Source: Mangrovibacterium lignilyticum (GTDB taxonomy: Bacteria; Bacteroidota; Bacteroidia; Bacteroidales; Prolixibacteraceae). From it: 64,000 nt of DNA. A program made the translations under genes and the position numbers. Of this stretch, positions 40,082-48,423 are shown one piece after another. Each line of letters opens with the position of its first letter. Positions within the stretch are counted from its first letter, which is position 1. The notes beneath the pieces are model-generated. The model did no database searches. It saw only the letters and a list, made by a program, of their open reading frames with translations, and was not told the DNA's origin. Where the stretch lies: assembly GCF_010882175.1 (NCBI RefSeq), contig NZ_WKLH01000004.1:256978-320977 (forward strand). Reading direction: 5' to 3'.

Positions 40082-40423
40082 CTAGTTTAAATGAATAAGT
40101 GACATCAATTCTTTTTGGTAGAGAGGCTTCAGTTCGTTGACAATCTTTTGTGATTGCTCGTTTCCATCCAATGCTTCCTCTTTTTTGGTCATGTAATACC
40201 GGAAGGAGAAGTTTAACATTTCATCAATGTGTTGATCTTTGTATGGGTGAATGTAATGAAGCAGTTCTGTACTTCTTTTTAACCCTGCATAAAACAGTTC
40301 ATTTTCTTTGTCCGTCCGTACTTTCATAGCAGCTAGTTGATGTACGGAACGATATAGTTTGCGGAACTCTTCCAAGTTGATTTTAAAACCAACTGATTTT
40401 CCTTTTAAATTAGCATTTCTCAT
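40082..40423 (-). CDS. uncharacterised small helical protein
   Basis: 113 residues. I do not recognise the family. There is no signal peptide or membrane segment; the composition is rich in charged residues and predicted helices (NLEEFRKLYRSVHQLAAMKV, SQKIVNELKPLYQKELMSL), consistent with a small soluble helical bundle. It lies at the meeting point of the two polysaccharide loci. A terminator at 40541-40570 separates it from the GH51 gene upstream on the same strand, so it is probably transcribed on its own. A TATGTTTG -7-like element (complement of 40465-40472) lies 42 bases before its start. Confidence 0.65.
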   Translation of the reverse strand: MRNANLKGKSVGFKINLEEFRKLYRSVHQLAAMKVRTDKENELFYAGLKRSTELLHYIHPYKDQHIDEMLNFSFRYYMTKKEEALDGNEQSQKIVNELKPLYQKELMSLIHLN

Positions 40424-40540
40424 GGCGTATAACTTTAAATTAACCTACCGTAACATTTACTTAACAAACATATGTCAAAATGCTATTTTTTACACCATGG
40501 AATCGGATGTTAAAGAATATTTTTTTAGAATTTTTTGCAT

Positions 40541-40570
40541 TAAAAAAGGGTATTCGTAGCGAATACCCTT
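40541..40570 (-). terminator. terminator after the GH51 gene
   Basis: A perfect 11-base stem AAGGGTATTCG/CGAATACCCTT (40546-40556 with 40560-40570) with a 3-base loop is followed on the minus strand by six T. It lies 20 bases after the GH51 stop. Confidence 0.88.
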
Positions 40571-40589
40571 CGTGAAACGGATGAATTTC

Positions 40590-42122
40590 TTATTGTAATT
40601 GAACCAACACAACTGATTTGGCCGGAAGTTCAATTGAAAGTTTTCCCTTTTTAGGTTTGTTCACTTCAAATGATTTCAGTGTCACTTTTTCCTTTGTGTC
40701 AAAATCGTTGTAATCATTCATATTTTCGGCAGTAATAATTTCTCCGCTTGAAGTATTAAAATCCATTCCTGAAATGTCGAAGTCAACGGTTTCGGATTTG
40801 TTTGGATTTAGGTTACAGAGCGTTACGGAAACGACGCCGTCCTTTTCAGAAGCAGAGGCGCTCACGGCCGGTATTTTTTTACCGTCCAATTCATAATCTT
40901 CAGTGTTCAGATTCAGAGGAATTAATTTAGCATCCTGGTGAACGGCATACATTTTAAATACAAAATAGGTAGGAGTGAGTACCATTTGATCATCTTTTGT
41001 AAGAATAACCGATTGCAACACATTGACCATTTGAGCAATGTTTGCCATTTTTACCCGATCGGAATGGTTATTGAAAATATTCAGGTTGATACCGGCAACC
41101 AAGGCGTCGCGCAGGGTATTTTGTTGGTAAAGAAAACCGGGGTTTGTACCTTCTTCCACGTTAAACCAATCACCCCACTCGTCAACGATCAATCCAATCT
41201 TTTTCTCCGGATCGTATTTGTCCATGATGGCAGAATGCTTAGTAATCAGCTCATCCATTCTCAACGTTTTGTTCAAAACTGAGAACCAACCTTTCTCGTC
41301 GAAGTCAGTTGCCGACCCTTTATCTTCCCAAGCGGTTGTGAAGGTGTAATAGTGCAACGAAACTCCCTGTACTAAATGACGGTGGCGGGTCGTTTTTTGC
41401 ATTAATACCTCCATCCAGTTGTAATCAGCAACGTTCGGACCTCCGGCTATGCGATACAAATCGCCGTGGCAGTACGTCGCAAAGCGGTTGTAAAGATCTG
41501 CGTAATACTCAGGAGTCATGTTGCCACCGCATCCCCAGTTTTCGTTGCCGATTCCCCAGAATTTGACATCCCAGGGCTTTTCGCGACCGTTCTTTTTACG
41601 GAGGTCTGTCATTGGGCTCACATTCGAAGAGGTCACATATTCAACCCATTCTGAGGCTTCCTGTACAGTACCAGAACCAACATTTATGTTTACGTATGGC
41701 TCAGCACCAATCAATTCACAAAAATTGAGGAACTCATGTGTTCCAAAGCTATTATCTTCCGTTACTCCACCCCAGTTTACATTGACGATTGAAGGGCGAT
41801 TTTGGCGCGGGCCAATGCCGTCTTTCCAGTGGTAGGTATCAGCGAAACATCCTCCCGGCCATCTAAGTAACGGAATATGCATGTCTTTCAACGCACCCAT
41901 TACATCTTCACGATATCCCTGAATGTTCGAAATATCCGAATCTTCACCAACGAAAATACCACCGTAAATACAGCGTCCGAGGTGTTCTGCAAAGTGTCCG
42001 TAGATTTCTTTACTGATTGTTGTTTTTGCCTGGTCGGTTTGAAGGCTAATTGTTGTTTGCGCGAAGGAGCCCATGCTTATGAGCAATAATGCAAACAAAA
42101 GTGAATAGGTCTGTTTTCTCAT
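40590..42122 (-). CDS. GH51 alpha-L-arabinofuranosidase
   Basis: 510 residues, with a signal peptide (about 1-21, ending MGSFAQ), so it is exported, probably to the periplasm. Retaining GH51 features are clear: [35 protein letters not shown], acid/base Glu194 in [10 protein letters not shown] and nucleophile Glu315 in VDEWGDWF, then a C-terminal beta domain ending [12 protein letters not shown]. It removes terminal alpha-L-arabinofuranosyl units from arabino-oligosaccharides, which fits the facing GH43 operon. It is on the opposite strand to that operon and has a hairpin on each side, so it appears to be its own transcription unit, perhaps controlled with either locus. Confidence 0.95.
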   Translation of the reverse strand: MRKQTYSLLFALLLISMGSFAQTTISLQTDQAKTTISKEIYGHFAEHLGRCIYGGIFVGEDSDISNIQGYREDVMGALKDMHIPLLRWPGGCFADTYHWKDGIGPRQNRPSIVNVNWGGVTEDNSFGTHEFLNFCELIGAEPYVNINVGSGTVQEASEWVEYVTSSNVSPMTDLRKKNGREKPWDVKFWGIGNENWGCGGNMTPEYYADLYNRFATYCHGDLYRIAGGPNVADYNWMEVLMQKTTRHRHLVQGVSLHYYTFTTAWEDKGSATDFDEKGWFSVLNKTLRMDELITKHSAIMDKYDPEKKIGLIVDEWGDWFNVEEGTNPGFLYQQNTLRDALVAGINLNIFNNHSDRVKMANIAQMVNVLQSVILTKDDQMVLTPTYFVFKMYAVHQDAKLIPLNLNTEDYELDGKKIPAVSASASEKDGVVSVTLCNLNPNKSETVDFDISGMDFNTSSGEIITAENMNDYNDFDTKEKVTLKSFEVNKPKKGKLSIELPAKSVVLVQLQ

Positions 42123-42144
42123 GATTTAGTTATTAATGATCTCC

Positions 42145-42152
42145 CAAAGTTA
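42145..42152 (-). promoter_or_regulatory. candidate -7 element for the GH51 gene
   Basis: The minus strand reads TAACTTTG, a full TAnnTTTG match, 22 bases ahead of the GH51 start. No TTTG is found at the expected -33 distance, so activation may need a regulator. Confidence 0.4.
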
Positions 42153-42212
42153 ATAAAAGTAATTAATACTTTTAAGCGATATCTTTTATAGCATGTCCTT
42201 TAATCCGGAAAT

Positions 42213-42252
42213 AAACAATGCCCTTCACGAATTAGTATGAAGGGCATTGTTT
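42213..42252 (-). terminator. hairpin after the PL1 gene
   Basis: A perfect 15-base stem AAACAATGCCCTTCA/TGAAGGGCATTGTTT with a 10-base loop lies about 60 bases after the PL1 stop. On the minus strand it is followed by a modest T-rich stretch, so it is likely the end of the main pectin transcript. Confidence 0.75.
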
Positions 42253-42313
42253 TAATTGATTGCCTCGGGTAAATGCGGCTACTTTTCGAGCACTTGTTAT
42301 TTAGATTTGTTCG

Positions 42314-44023
42314 CTAGCGGGTAGGAACAATGAGTTTCCGACATTCAATCCGGTTGTTTGCCAGTTTTATCCTGACCAAATAAATCCCTGGCGTATTTAC
42401 AGGAAGCTGAATTTGTGCCGATTTTTCGTCGACATGTGTACTCCAAATAAGTTGCCCCTTGATGTTTAAAATCTCAATTAATTTCAAGTTCTGGCGAGAT
42501 TCTACGCATAGTTGGTTGGTTTTGGAATTTAGGTAGATGATTAGATTGTCCTGTTGCTTAAATACATCAGAAACGGCGGTCGTTATTCCGTTCGAATTTT
42601 GATTCTCAGTAATACTACTCACCAAGCTGTTTAAATAAACTTCGAGGTTGGTGTACGAATCATTGAGCGTATAAAGTGCTCCATCCGACGAGTAGTTGGA
42701 ATTGAGGCCATTGCTGGATTCCCATTCATCCGGTATTCCATCCTGGTCCGTGTCAGTTGGCGCGGTGGTGGCTTGTAAATCGGGCCAGCCACCGACGGTT
42801 TCCTGGGTGTCGATTAATCCGTTGGTACTTCCATTTCCACCATCCAAGTAAGTTGGTTGCCCTGAAGTAACCTCAGAAATAATTCGTGTATCTACGGCAT
42901 CACGCTTGAGGCTTGCTCCAACGTATTTGAGAACCTGGGTGTAGGCATCCTCTGCTGTATGCGTTGTTATTTCGGGCTCGGTAACCGGCGAACTCAGTTT
43001 TAAATCATCTAATGTAACTCCGGGGGCATACGATGCAAACGAGCTTGAATGCATTTGCACGCCTTCCCAGTTATCTGCGGTCGTGGAACTACTGGCGACA
43101 AGAACATTTCCGGACACATAAAACCGACCATAAGTTCCGGCAGGTTGCGAGTTGCCGCCATTATCTGCATAAGGTTGAATAATTCGTGACTTATTAGAGC
43201 TGGCCGGCCCGGCTTTGTGGTAGTTATTGATGAGGTTGTAACGACCGCCTTCTGCAGCGTAGGCATTGTTACCGCCCCAGTTAAACAGCACATTGTTTCG
43301 GTGATCAACAATTTCCTCGTCTGGTAAATTGGAGTAGCGACTTCCGCAAAATCGCGGATTCCGACTGTCGTGGTGGGCCAACAGGTTGTGGTGAAACGAA
43401 GCCTTTTTCCCGCCCCAAATTCCGCCGTAACCATGAGTTCCTTTTTCGTGAACTGATATGCGAAGACTTTCGGATAGAAGGCACCATTGTAGAGTGAAGT
43501 CACTGTTGTCGTAGAATGAAGCACATTCGTCGGTACTCCAACTCATGGAGCAGTGGTCGATAATGATGTTTGACTCGCGGCGTCCCCAAATGGCATCATC
43601 TTCGGTTTGTGTTTCATCACCTAAACGAAAATGCATGTAGCGAATAATGACATTGCTGGCCCCGACAAAAACACTATTGTCCTGGATACAGATCCCATCT
43701 CCGGGAGCGGTTTGGCCAGCAATGGTAATGTTGTCGTATTTGATCTCGAGCCGTGATTTAAGTTTGATGTTCCCCGAGACGGCGAAAACAATGGTGCGGG
43801 TTCCGCTTTGATTCACCGCGTAGCGAAGTGAACCCGGCGATGTGTTATCCTCAAGTGTCGTTACATAGTATACCGTGCCGCCACGACCGCCGGTGGTGTA
43901 TTTACCATAGCCTTCAGCTCCCGGGAAAGCCGGCGTATTCGATTGAGCTTTCAAACTAATACACAAGGTTGAAAAGCACAGTAAAAGCAGGCCTATTCTG
44001 AGCCATTTGATTCGTTTATTCAT
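42314..44023 (-). CDS. PL1 pectate lyase with type IX secretion sorting domain
   Basis: 569 residues. After a signal peptide (about 1-27) the PL1-type parallel beta-helix starts at FPGAEGYGKYTTGGRGG. Typical coil motifs follow: NITIAGQTAPGDGI, IIIDHCSMSWSTDE and HEKGTHGYGGIWGG, with HHDSRNPRF near the likely active-site region. A calcium-binding-like segment (DTDQDGIPDEWE) precedes the C-terminal type A sorting domain (about 490-569, NTPGIYLVRIKLANNRIECR), known to route proteins through type IX secretion. The enzyme should cleave de-esterified homogalacturonan by beta-elimination outside the cell. It is very similar to the C-terminal half of the gene 12 bases upstream. Confidence 0.9.
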   Translation of the reverse strand: MNKRIKWLRIGLLLLCFSTLCISLKAQSNTPAFPGAEGYGKYTTGGRGGTVYYVTTLEDNTSPGSLRYAVNQSGTRTIVFAVSGNIKLKSRLEIKYDNITIAGQTAPGDGICIQDNSVFVGASNVIIRYMHFRLGDETQTEDDAIWGRRESNIIIDHCSMSWSTDECASFYDNSDFTLQWCLLSESLRISVHEKGTHGYGGIWGGKKASFHHNLLAHHDSRNPRFCGSRYSNLPDEEIVDHRNNVLFNWGGNNAYAAEGGRYNLINNYHKAGPASSNKSRIIQPYADNGGNSQPAGTYGRFYVSGNVLVASSSTTADNWEGVQMHSSSFASYAPGVTLDDLKLSSPVTEPEITTHTAEDAYTQVLKYVGASLKRDAVDTRIISEVTSGQPTYLDGGNGSTNGLIDTQETVGGWPDLQATTAPTDTDQDGIPDEWESSNGLNSNYSSDGALYTLNDSYTNLEVYLNSLVSSITENQNSNGITTAVSDVFKQQDNLIIYLNSKTNQLCVESRQNLKLIEILNIKGQLIWSTHVDEKSAQIQLPVNTPGIYLVRIKLANNRIECRKLIVPTR

Positions 44024-44035
44024 TTTCTAGTTCAT

Positions 44036-47000
44036 TTAGGGGATTACCACCTTTGTACTGGCATATCCTCCATTTGTAAAACCAACTTTCACAATATACA
44101 ATCCGGTCTGATATTGACCAAGTTGCACTTGTAAATTATTTGTATTTCCGGTATCCTGAAGTAACAGTTGTCCCTGAAGGTTATACAGAAAAACCGCTTG
44201 AATGGTGTCGGTATGTTTTAGCGTTAAGGTTTTATTTCCACTATTAAAATAAGCAATTAATTCTTCTTTAGCTGTTGTCAACAATGGAGTGACAGACGTG
44301 ACAATCGTTTCGTTTTGGTTGTCCGTAATGCTACTGACCAGGCTGTTGATGTAAACTTCAATATTTGGGTATCTACCATCAACGGTTGTGAGTTGTGCGT
44401 CGTTCGGACTGTCTTTATCCAAACCATTGGCTTCTTCCCAAACATCAGGCATTCCGTCGCCATCGGTATCGGTTGGAGCAGCAGTGGCATTCAGCACAGG
44501 CCATCCGCCAACTGCCGATTGCGTGTCGATAATACCATTGGTGCTGCCATTACCACCATCGGTATAGGTCGCAACTCCATTCCGGGTGTCGTAAACAATT
44601 CGGTCGTCAACTGCATCGCGAACTAAACTTGCTCCGGCATAATCCAACACCAGTTTGTAGGCTTTTTCAGCGGTATGAGTCGTTACTTCACCCGGATCGT
44701 GCGGCGTGTCTATCCGCATAGCAGCTTTATCTTCGTCGCTCACCGTTCCGTATGAACTGTGGAACTGGTTGTAGACGCCATAAGTCCAGTTGTCTTCGGT
44801 TGCTGCAGTTGATCCGTACACATAATTGCCGTTGATGTAAAATTTACCCCATATGTCGTATACTGCGGTACCTTCTACTTTGTTTTTGTCAATGGAGATA
44901 ATCCGGGTTGTTTTCGACGTTACCGGTCCCGGTTTATAATAGCAATTTACGATGTTTACATTCATTGCTTCGCCGCCATAGCAGCTGTTGCCTCCCCAGT
45001 TATAAATGACGTTGTTTCTCAGGTCAACCAGATCGGTGAGGGCAAAATCATCGCCAGCGGATTCTCCTAATCGCGGGTTCCGGCTATCGTGGTGAGCCAA
45101 TAAATTGTGGTGGAAAGAAGCATTTTTACCTCCCCAGATTCCACCGTAACCATGAGCGCCTTTGTCGTGAACGGAATTTCGAAGGCTCTCCGAAATAATA
45201 CACCACTGCAGGCTAAAGTTTTCATTGACGTAGAATGAAACAGTTTCGTCGGTTGACCAGCTCATGGAGCAATGGTCGACAATAATGTTCTTGTGGTAAC
45301 GACCACCAATGGCATCCCCCTCATGAGCTGCTTCATCACCCATTCTGAATCGCAAGTACCGGATGATAACATTATCAGCATTGACTGAAACCGAATAGTC
45401 ACGCAAACAAATGCCGTCGCCGGGAGCAGTCTGGCCTGCAATCGTAATATTGGGATTTTCAATTTTTAAGTCAGATTTGAGTTGAATCGTTCCGGAAACG
45501 TTGAACAGGATGAAGCGCGGACCGGATTGATTAACTGCATAACGCAGTGATCCGGGAAGCGAGTTGTCCTCCAGTGTGGTGACATAATATACCTTTCCAC
45601 CACGTCCTCCGGTCGTGTATTTCCCGTGACCTTCGGCACCGGGAAAAGCCGGAAGCTCTGTTGGTCCTTCTACGCTAACATCACCAACAAGGAAGTTTCC
45701 TGTGCCTTCAAAATAGTCGGGATGAGTGGATGAGGAATATACCCCATCGGCATAGGTTGTGCCGTTGATCGTCAACACCTCAAGCGTCACGTTTTCGTTC
45801 AAAACGGCTTTCGCATTATCCGAAAGCTCCATCGTTAGTTTATTTCCAGCGGCCTGCGCATGGCTAAAAATCACTTTATTATTTAGAGCCGCTTTTATCG
45901 TACCGGAGCCAAAAGCATTTGCAACGGTTCCTTCAATAACTGAAATGTAGTCATCGGTCGGGTATTTTGAACTGGCGACAGTAAGGTCCCAAACTCCGGT
46001 AAAGCCGCTATTGTCGCCGTTTAATGCAACAGTTCCTGTGTTCACCGTTCCTTTTCCATTGTTTTGTACGACAATATTTCCGGTTCCCGAAATTGGTCCG
46101 CCAAAAGACATGGTACTTCCTGCGGTATTGTCACTTTCCATTATCATGGTTATATCACCGGCAACCTCGATTGGTGCATTCAATGTCATGCCGGTTCCAC
46201 CAGTGTTGTAATTAAAGAATGTTCCGTCTTCCATGGTGATTGTTCCGGTAGCCGAGTGGGTCCCCCGAAGTCGAATGTTGCCTGGGCTTTTCACATCAAC
46301 ATTAGCTGTAAACTCGGTAGATGTTGTTTCCATCTCCATGCTGCAGTTGACCGTTTCACCTGCTTCGGGCAATAAAGCCGGAATAAAATGGGCTGGATTG
46401 TCCCAGTTTCCGTTTTCACCACCAATAAACGTGAAAACCTCGGGGCGGCCAACAATAACCTGTCCTGTTCCGGTAATCAAATCAGGGGTGGTTGAAGCCG
46501 AGTATACCCCCACTGACTGAATTAGCTCGTTGAGGTAAAACTCGCTCGTGGTAACATTGGCGTTGAGCTGCAATTGTGCACCGGTTTCGACCGAGAGTTT
46601 TGATGTTGGTTGAAATGCATTGTCGTTGGAAACAATTACTTCTGCTCCATTTAACATTGTTAGGTTTCCTTTTCCCAGCGAGCTTGCAACAGCACCTTCC
46701 AATTGACCGGATTCGACTATAATTGCTCCGCTAAACCCGGAATTATCGGCATTTAGAATTAGTCTGCCGGTTCCTTTTTTCACGAGTTTATGCACTCCGG
46801 TAAGTTGTGCATTAAGAGTGAGTGTTCCACTGATATCAAAAACCAAACTGTCTTTCGAAGCAATTTTGCCAGACAGACTTGCAACGGTGGCGCACTGTAT
46901 TTCACCTCCATTTACAGCTAAATAGTTTACGGTGCTGTTCGAACTGACAATTAATTTAGTAGAATCATTCAGATTCAGGTCTGCCAGAAAACTGCCGCCA

Positions 47001-48178
47001 TTCGCTTCCAGTGTGTCTTTCCCGCTAACAGTGGCTGATTCTCCGGACTGCGGAACGGCTTGCGGATCCCAGTTTGTTCCTGTCATCCAAGTCAGGTCAG
47101 GGCCCGTACCAATCCATTCGTAACTTGGAACCAAAGAGGCTTCGGCACTCGGATCCCAATTGTCCGATCCGGCCAAGACAACTTTAGCGGTATAGTTTTC
47201 AGCTTCCGAACTTGTCAGACTTCGCAAACCGGCCCAATCAGCCCTGTTACTCATGTCCGATCCTGCGCCGGTATTTTGATATTCGTAAAGATGCAGTAAC
47301 TTGCTGGTTGCCGCGTAGTCCATATTCCATGTATCACCCCAGCCCGCAGGGTTAATCATTTCAGTCATATTGCAGTAGAGCCATGCCACTTTCGGGTATT
47401 CGTGCCAGGGACGTCCGAAGCGAACAGTCGCGCCATCATCGCCGGAGCGAGGGCTGTTCAGCGCATAAGTGAGATTGCAGTTGTAGAAGACAAAACCATA
47501 TGCTTGGGTTTGAGGTGTTGCGGGGGCAGTGATCCAGCCACCGCCATAACTTCGTATTTCACAGGAATCGAAGAACCCAATTCCGGAACCGTAAATATAG
47601 TCGGTGCGCCCCAATACGAGACAGTTTTTGAAATAGCTCCGTTTGCCGGCCGACCACAGGTAAATGGTGTCCTGGTAACCCAACAGGTTACAGTTTACAA
47701 AAACAGTTCTATCGGCCTGCACGGTAATTGCCAAAGCCTGTCCTACCGGGCCTGCCGTATTTTGGATTGTCAGGTTTTCGGCTCTGAATCCGGAGCCCTG
47801 TATGGTTAGCGTTGCGGACGTACGAATGTTTTCTCCCGTCCAAAGCGCTGCGTCATCGGTTGGACACTTCCCCGATGTACAGTCGTAGATATGATAGCTA
47901 ATGATTGTTTCGTCGCGACTTTCGCCAATCAACGATATGTTTTTTTTATCGGAAGGGATAAGTAGTTTTTCGGTGTTGTAAAGTCCTCTTTTGAGGTAGA
48001 TGATCGTTGCTCGTGAATTGTTGGAAGGAACGGCATCGATTGCATCCTGAATTTTTGAAAAGTCACCGCTGCCATCGAGCGCGACAACAATGTCGGGCGT
48101 AATTGATGTGCTCTGTCCTTGAACGGCGAGACAACCGAGGCAAAGGATGAATACGGTAAATAAGCGGAATAATTTCAT
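44036..48178 (-). CDS. CE8 pectinesterase-PL1 pectate lyase fusion with beta-strand repeats and T9SS sorting domain
   Basis: About 1380 residues. Order: signal peptide (about 1-23, ending VQGQ); CE8 pectin methylesterase beta-helix (about 30-330) with GSGDFSKIQDAID, catalytic-type GYQDTIYLW, GRTDYIYGSG and FGRPWHEYP; a repeat region of autotransporter-associated beta-strand type (about 375-860, for example KKGTGRLILNADNSGFSG); a PL1 lyase (about 865-1270, FPGAEGHGKYTTGGRGG, ITIAGQTAPGDGI, DHCSMSWSTDE); and a C-terminal sorting domain (NLQVQLGQYQTGLYIVKVGF). It should remove methyl groups and then cut the same homogalacturonan chain. The ATG at 48178 is preferred because an earlier in-frame ATG at 48238 would put 20 residues before the signal peptide. 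Pectinesterase and lyase are usually separate genes. Confidence 0.9.
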   Translation of the reverse strand: MKLFRLFTVFILCLGCLAVQGQSTSITPDIVVALDGSGDFSKIQDAIDAVPSNNSRATIIYLKRGLYNTEKLLIPSDKKNISLIGESRDETIISYHIYDCTSGKCPTDDAALWTGENIRTSATLTIQGSGFRAENLTIQNTAGPVGQALAITVQADRTVFVNCNLLGYQDTIYLWSAGKRSYFKNCLVLGRTDYIYGSGIGFFDSCEIRSYGGGWITAPATPQTQAYGFVFYNCNLTYALNSPRSGDDGATVRFGRPWHEYPKVAWLYCNMTEMINPAGWGDTWNMDYAATSKLLHLYEYQNTGAGSDMSNRADWAGLRSLTSSEAENYTAKVVLAGSDNWDPSAEASLVPSYEWIGTGPDLTWMTGTNWDPQAVPQSGESATVSGKDTLEANGGSFLADLNLNDSTKLIVSSNSTVNYLAVNGGEIQCATVASLSGKIASKDSLVFDISGTLTLNAQLTGVHKLVKKGTGRLILNADNSGFSGAIIVESGQLEGAVASSLGKGNLTMLNGAEVIVSNDNAFQPTSKLSVETGAQLQLNANVTTSEFYLNELIQSVGVYSASTTPDLITGTGQVIVGRPEVFTFIGGENGNWDNPAHFIPALLPEAGETVNCSMEMETTSTEFTANVDVKSPGNIRLRGTHSATGTITMEDGTFFNYNTGGTGMTLNAPIEVAGDITMIMESDNTAGSTMSFGGPISGTGNIVVQNNGKGTVNTGTVALNGDNSGFTGVWDLTVASSKYPTDDYISVIEGTVANAFGSGTIKAALNNKVIFSHAQAAGNKLTMELSDNAKAVLNENVTLEVLTINGTTYADGVYSSSTHPDYFEGTGNFLVGDVSVEGPTELPAFPGAEGHGKYTTGGRGGKVYYVTTLEDNSLPGSLRYAVNQSGPRFILFNVSGTIQLKSDLKIENPNITIAGQTAPGDGICLRDYSVSVNADNVIIRYLRFRMGDEAAHEGDAIGGRYHKNIIVDHCSMSWSTDETVSFYVNENFSLQWCIISESLRNSVHDKGAHGYGGIWGGKNASFHHNLLAHHDSRNPRLGESAGDDFALTDLVDLRNNVIYNWGGNSCYGGEAMNVNIVNCYYKPGPVTSKTTRIISIDKNKVEGTAVYDIWGKFYINGNYVYGSTAATEDNWTYGVYNQFHSSYGTVSDEDKAAMRIDTPHDPGEVTTHTAEKAYKLVLDYAGASLVRDAVDDRIVYDTRNGVATYTDGGNGSTNGIIDTQSAVGGWPVLNATAAPTDTDGDGMPDVWEEANGLDKDSPNDAQLTTVDGRYPNIEVYINSLVSSITDNQNETIVTSVTPLLTTAKEELIAYFNSGNKTLTLKHTDTIQAVFLYNLQGQLLLQDTGNTNNLQVQLGQYQTGLYIVKVGFTNGGYASTKVVIP

Positions 48179-48315
48179 AAGTGTAGATTTGAAGAATAGC
48201 AGACTGACTGGATCGAACGGAGCTCGACTTTTATTCACAAGCCCCGGATTTGAAAAGTAGAGGTTTAATCATTCAATTCGGTTATTGGTTTTCGCTTTAG
48301 GTTTGAAAAGAAATA

Positions 48316-48360
48316 AACCTGAAGTCCCGCACTTTCTGCGTTCTGTGGAGACTTCAGGTT
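48316..48360 (-). other. intergenic hairpin between the DUF5123 and CE8-PL1 genes
   Basis: An 11-base perfect inverted repeat AACCTGAAGTC/GACTTCAGGTT (48316-48326 with 48350-48360) sits in the 245-base gap before the fusion gene. No strong T run follows, so it may attenuate or protect rather than fully terminate. Confidence 0.6.
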
Positions 48361-48423
48361 ATTCGTTTAAACTTAGTTTGTTGTGAAATTTATGAAAGGG
48401 AGTTCAGAAAATTCACCTTAGGA

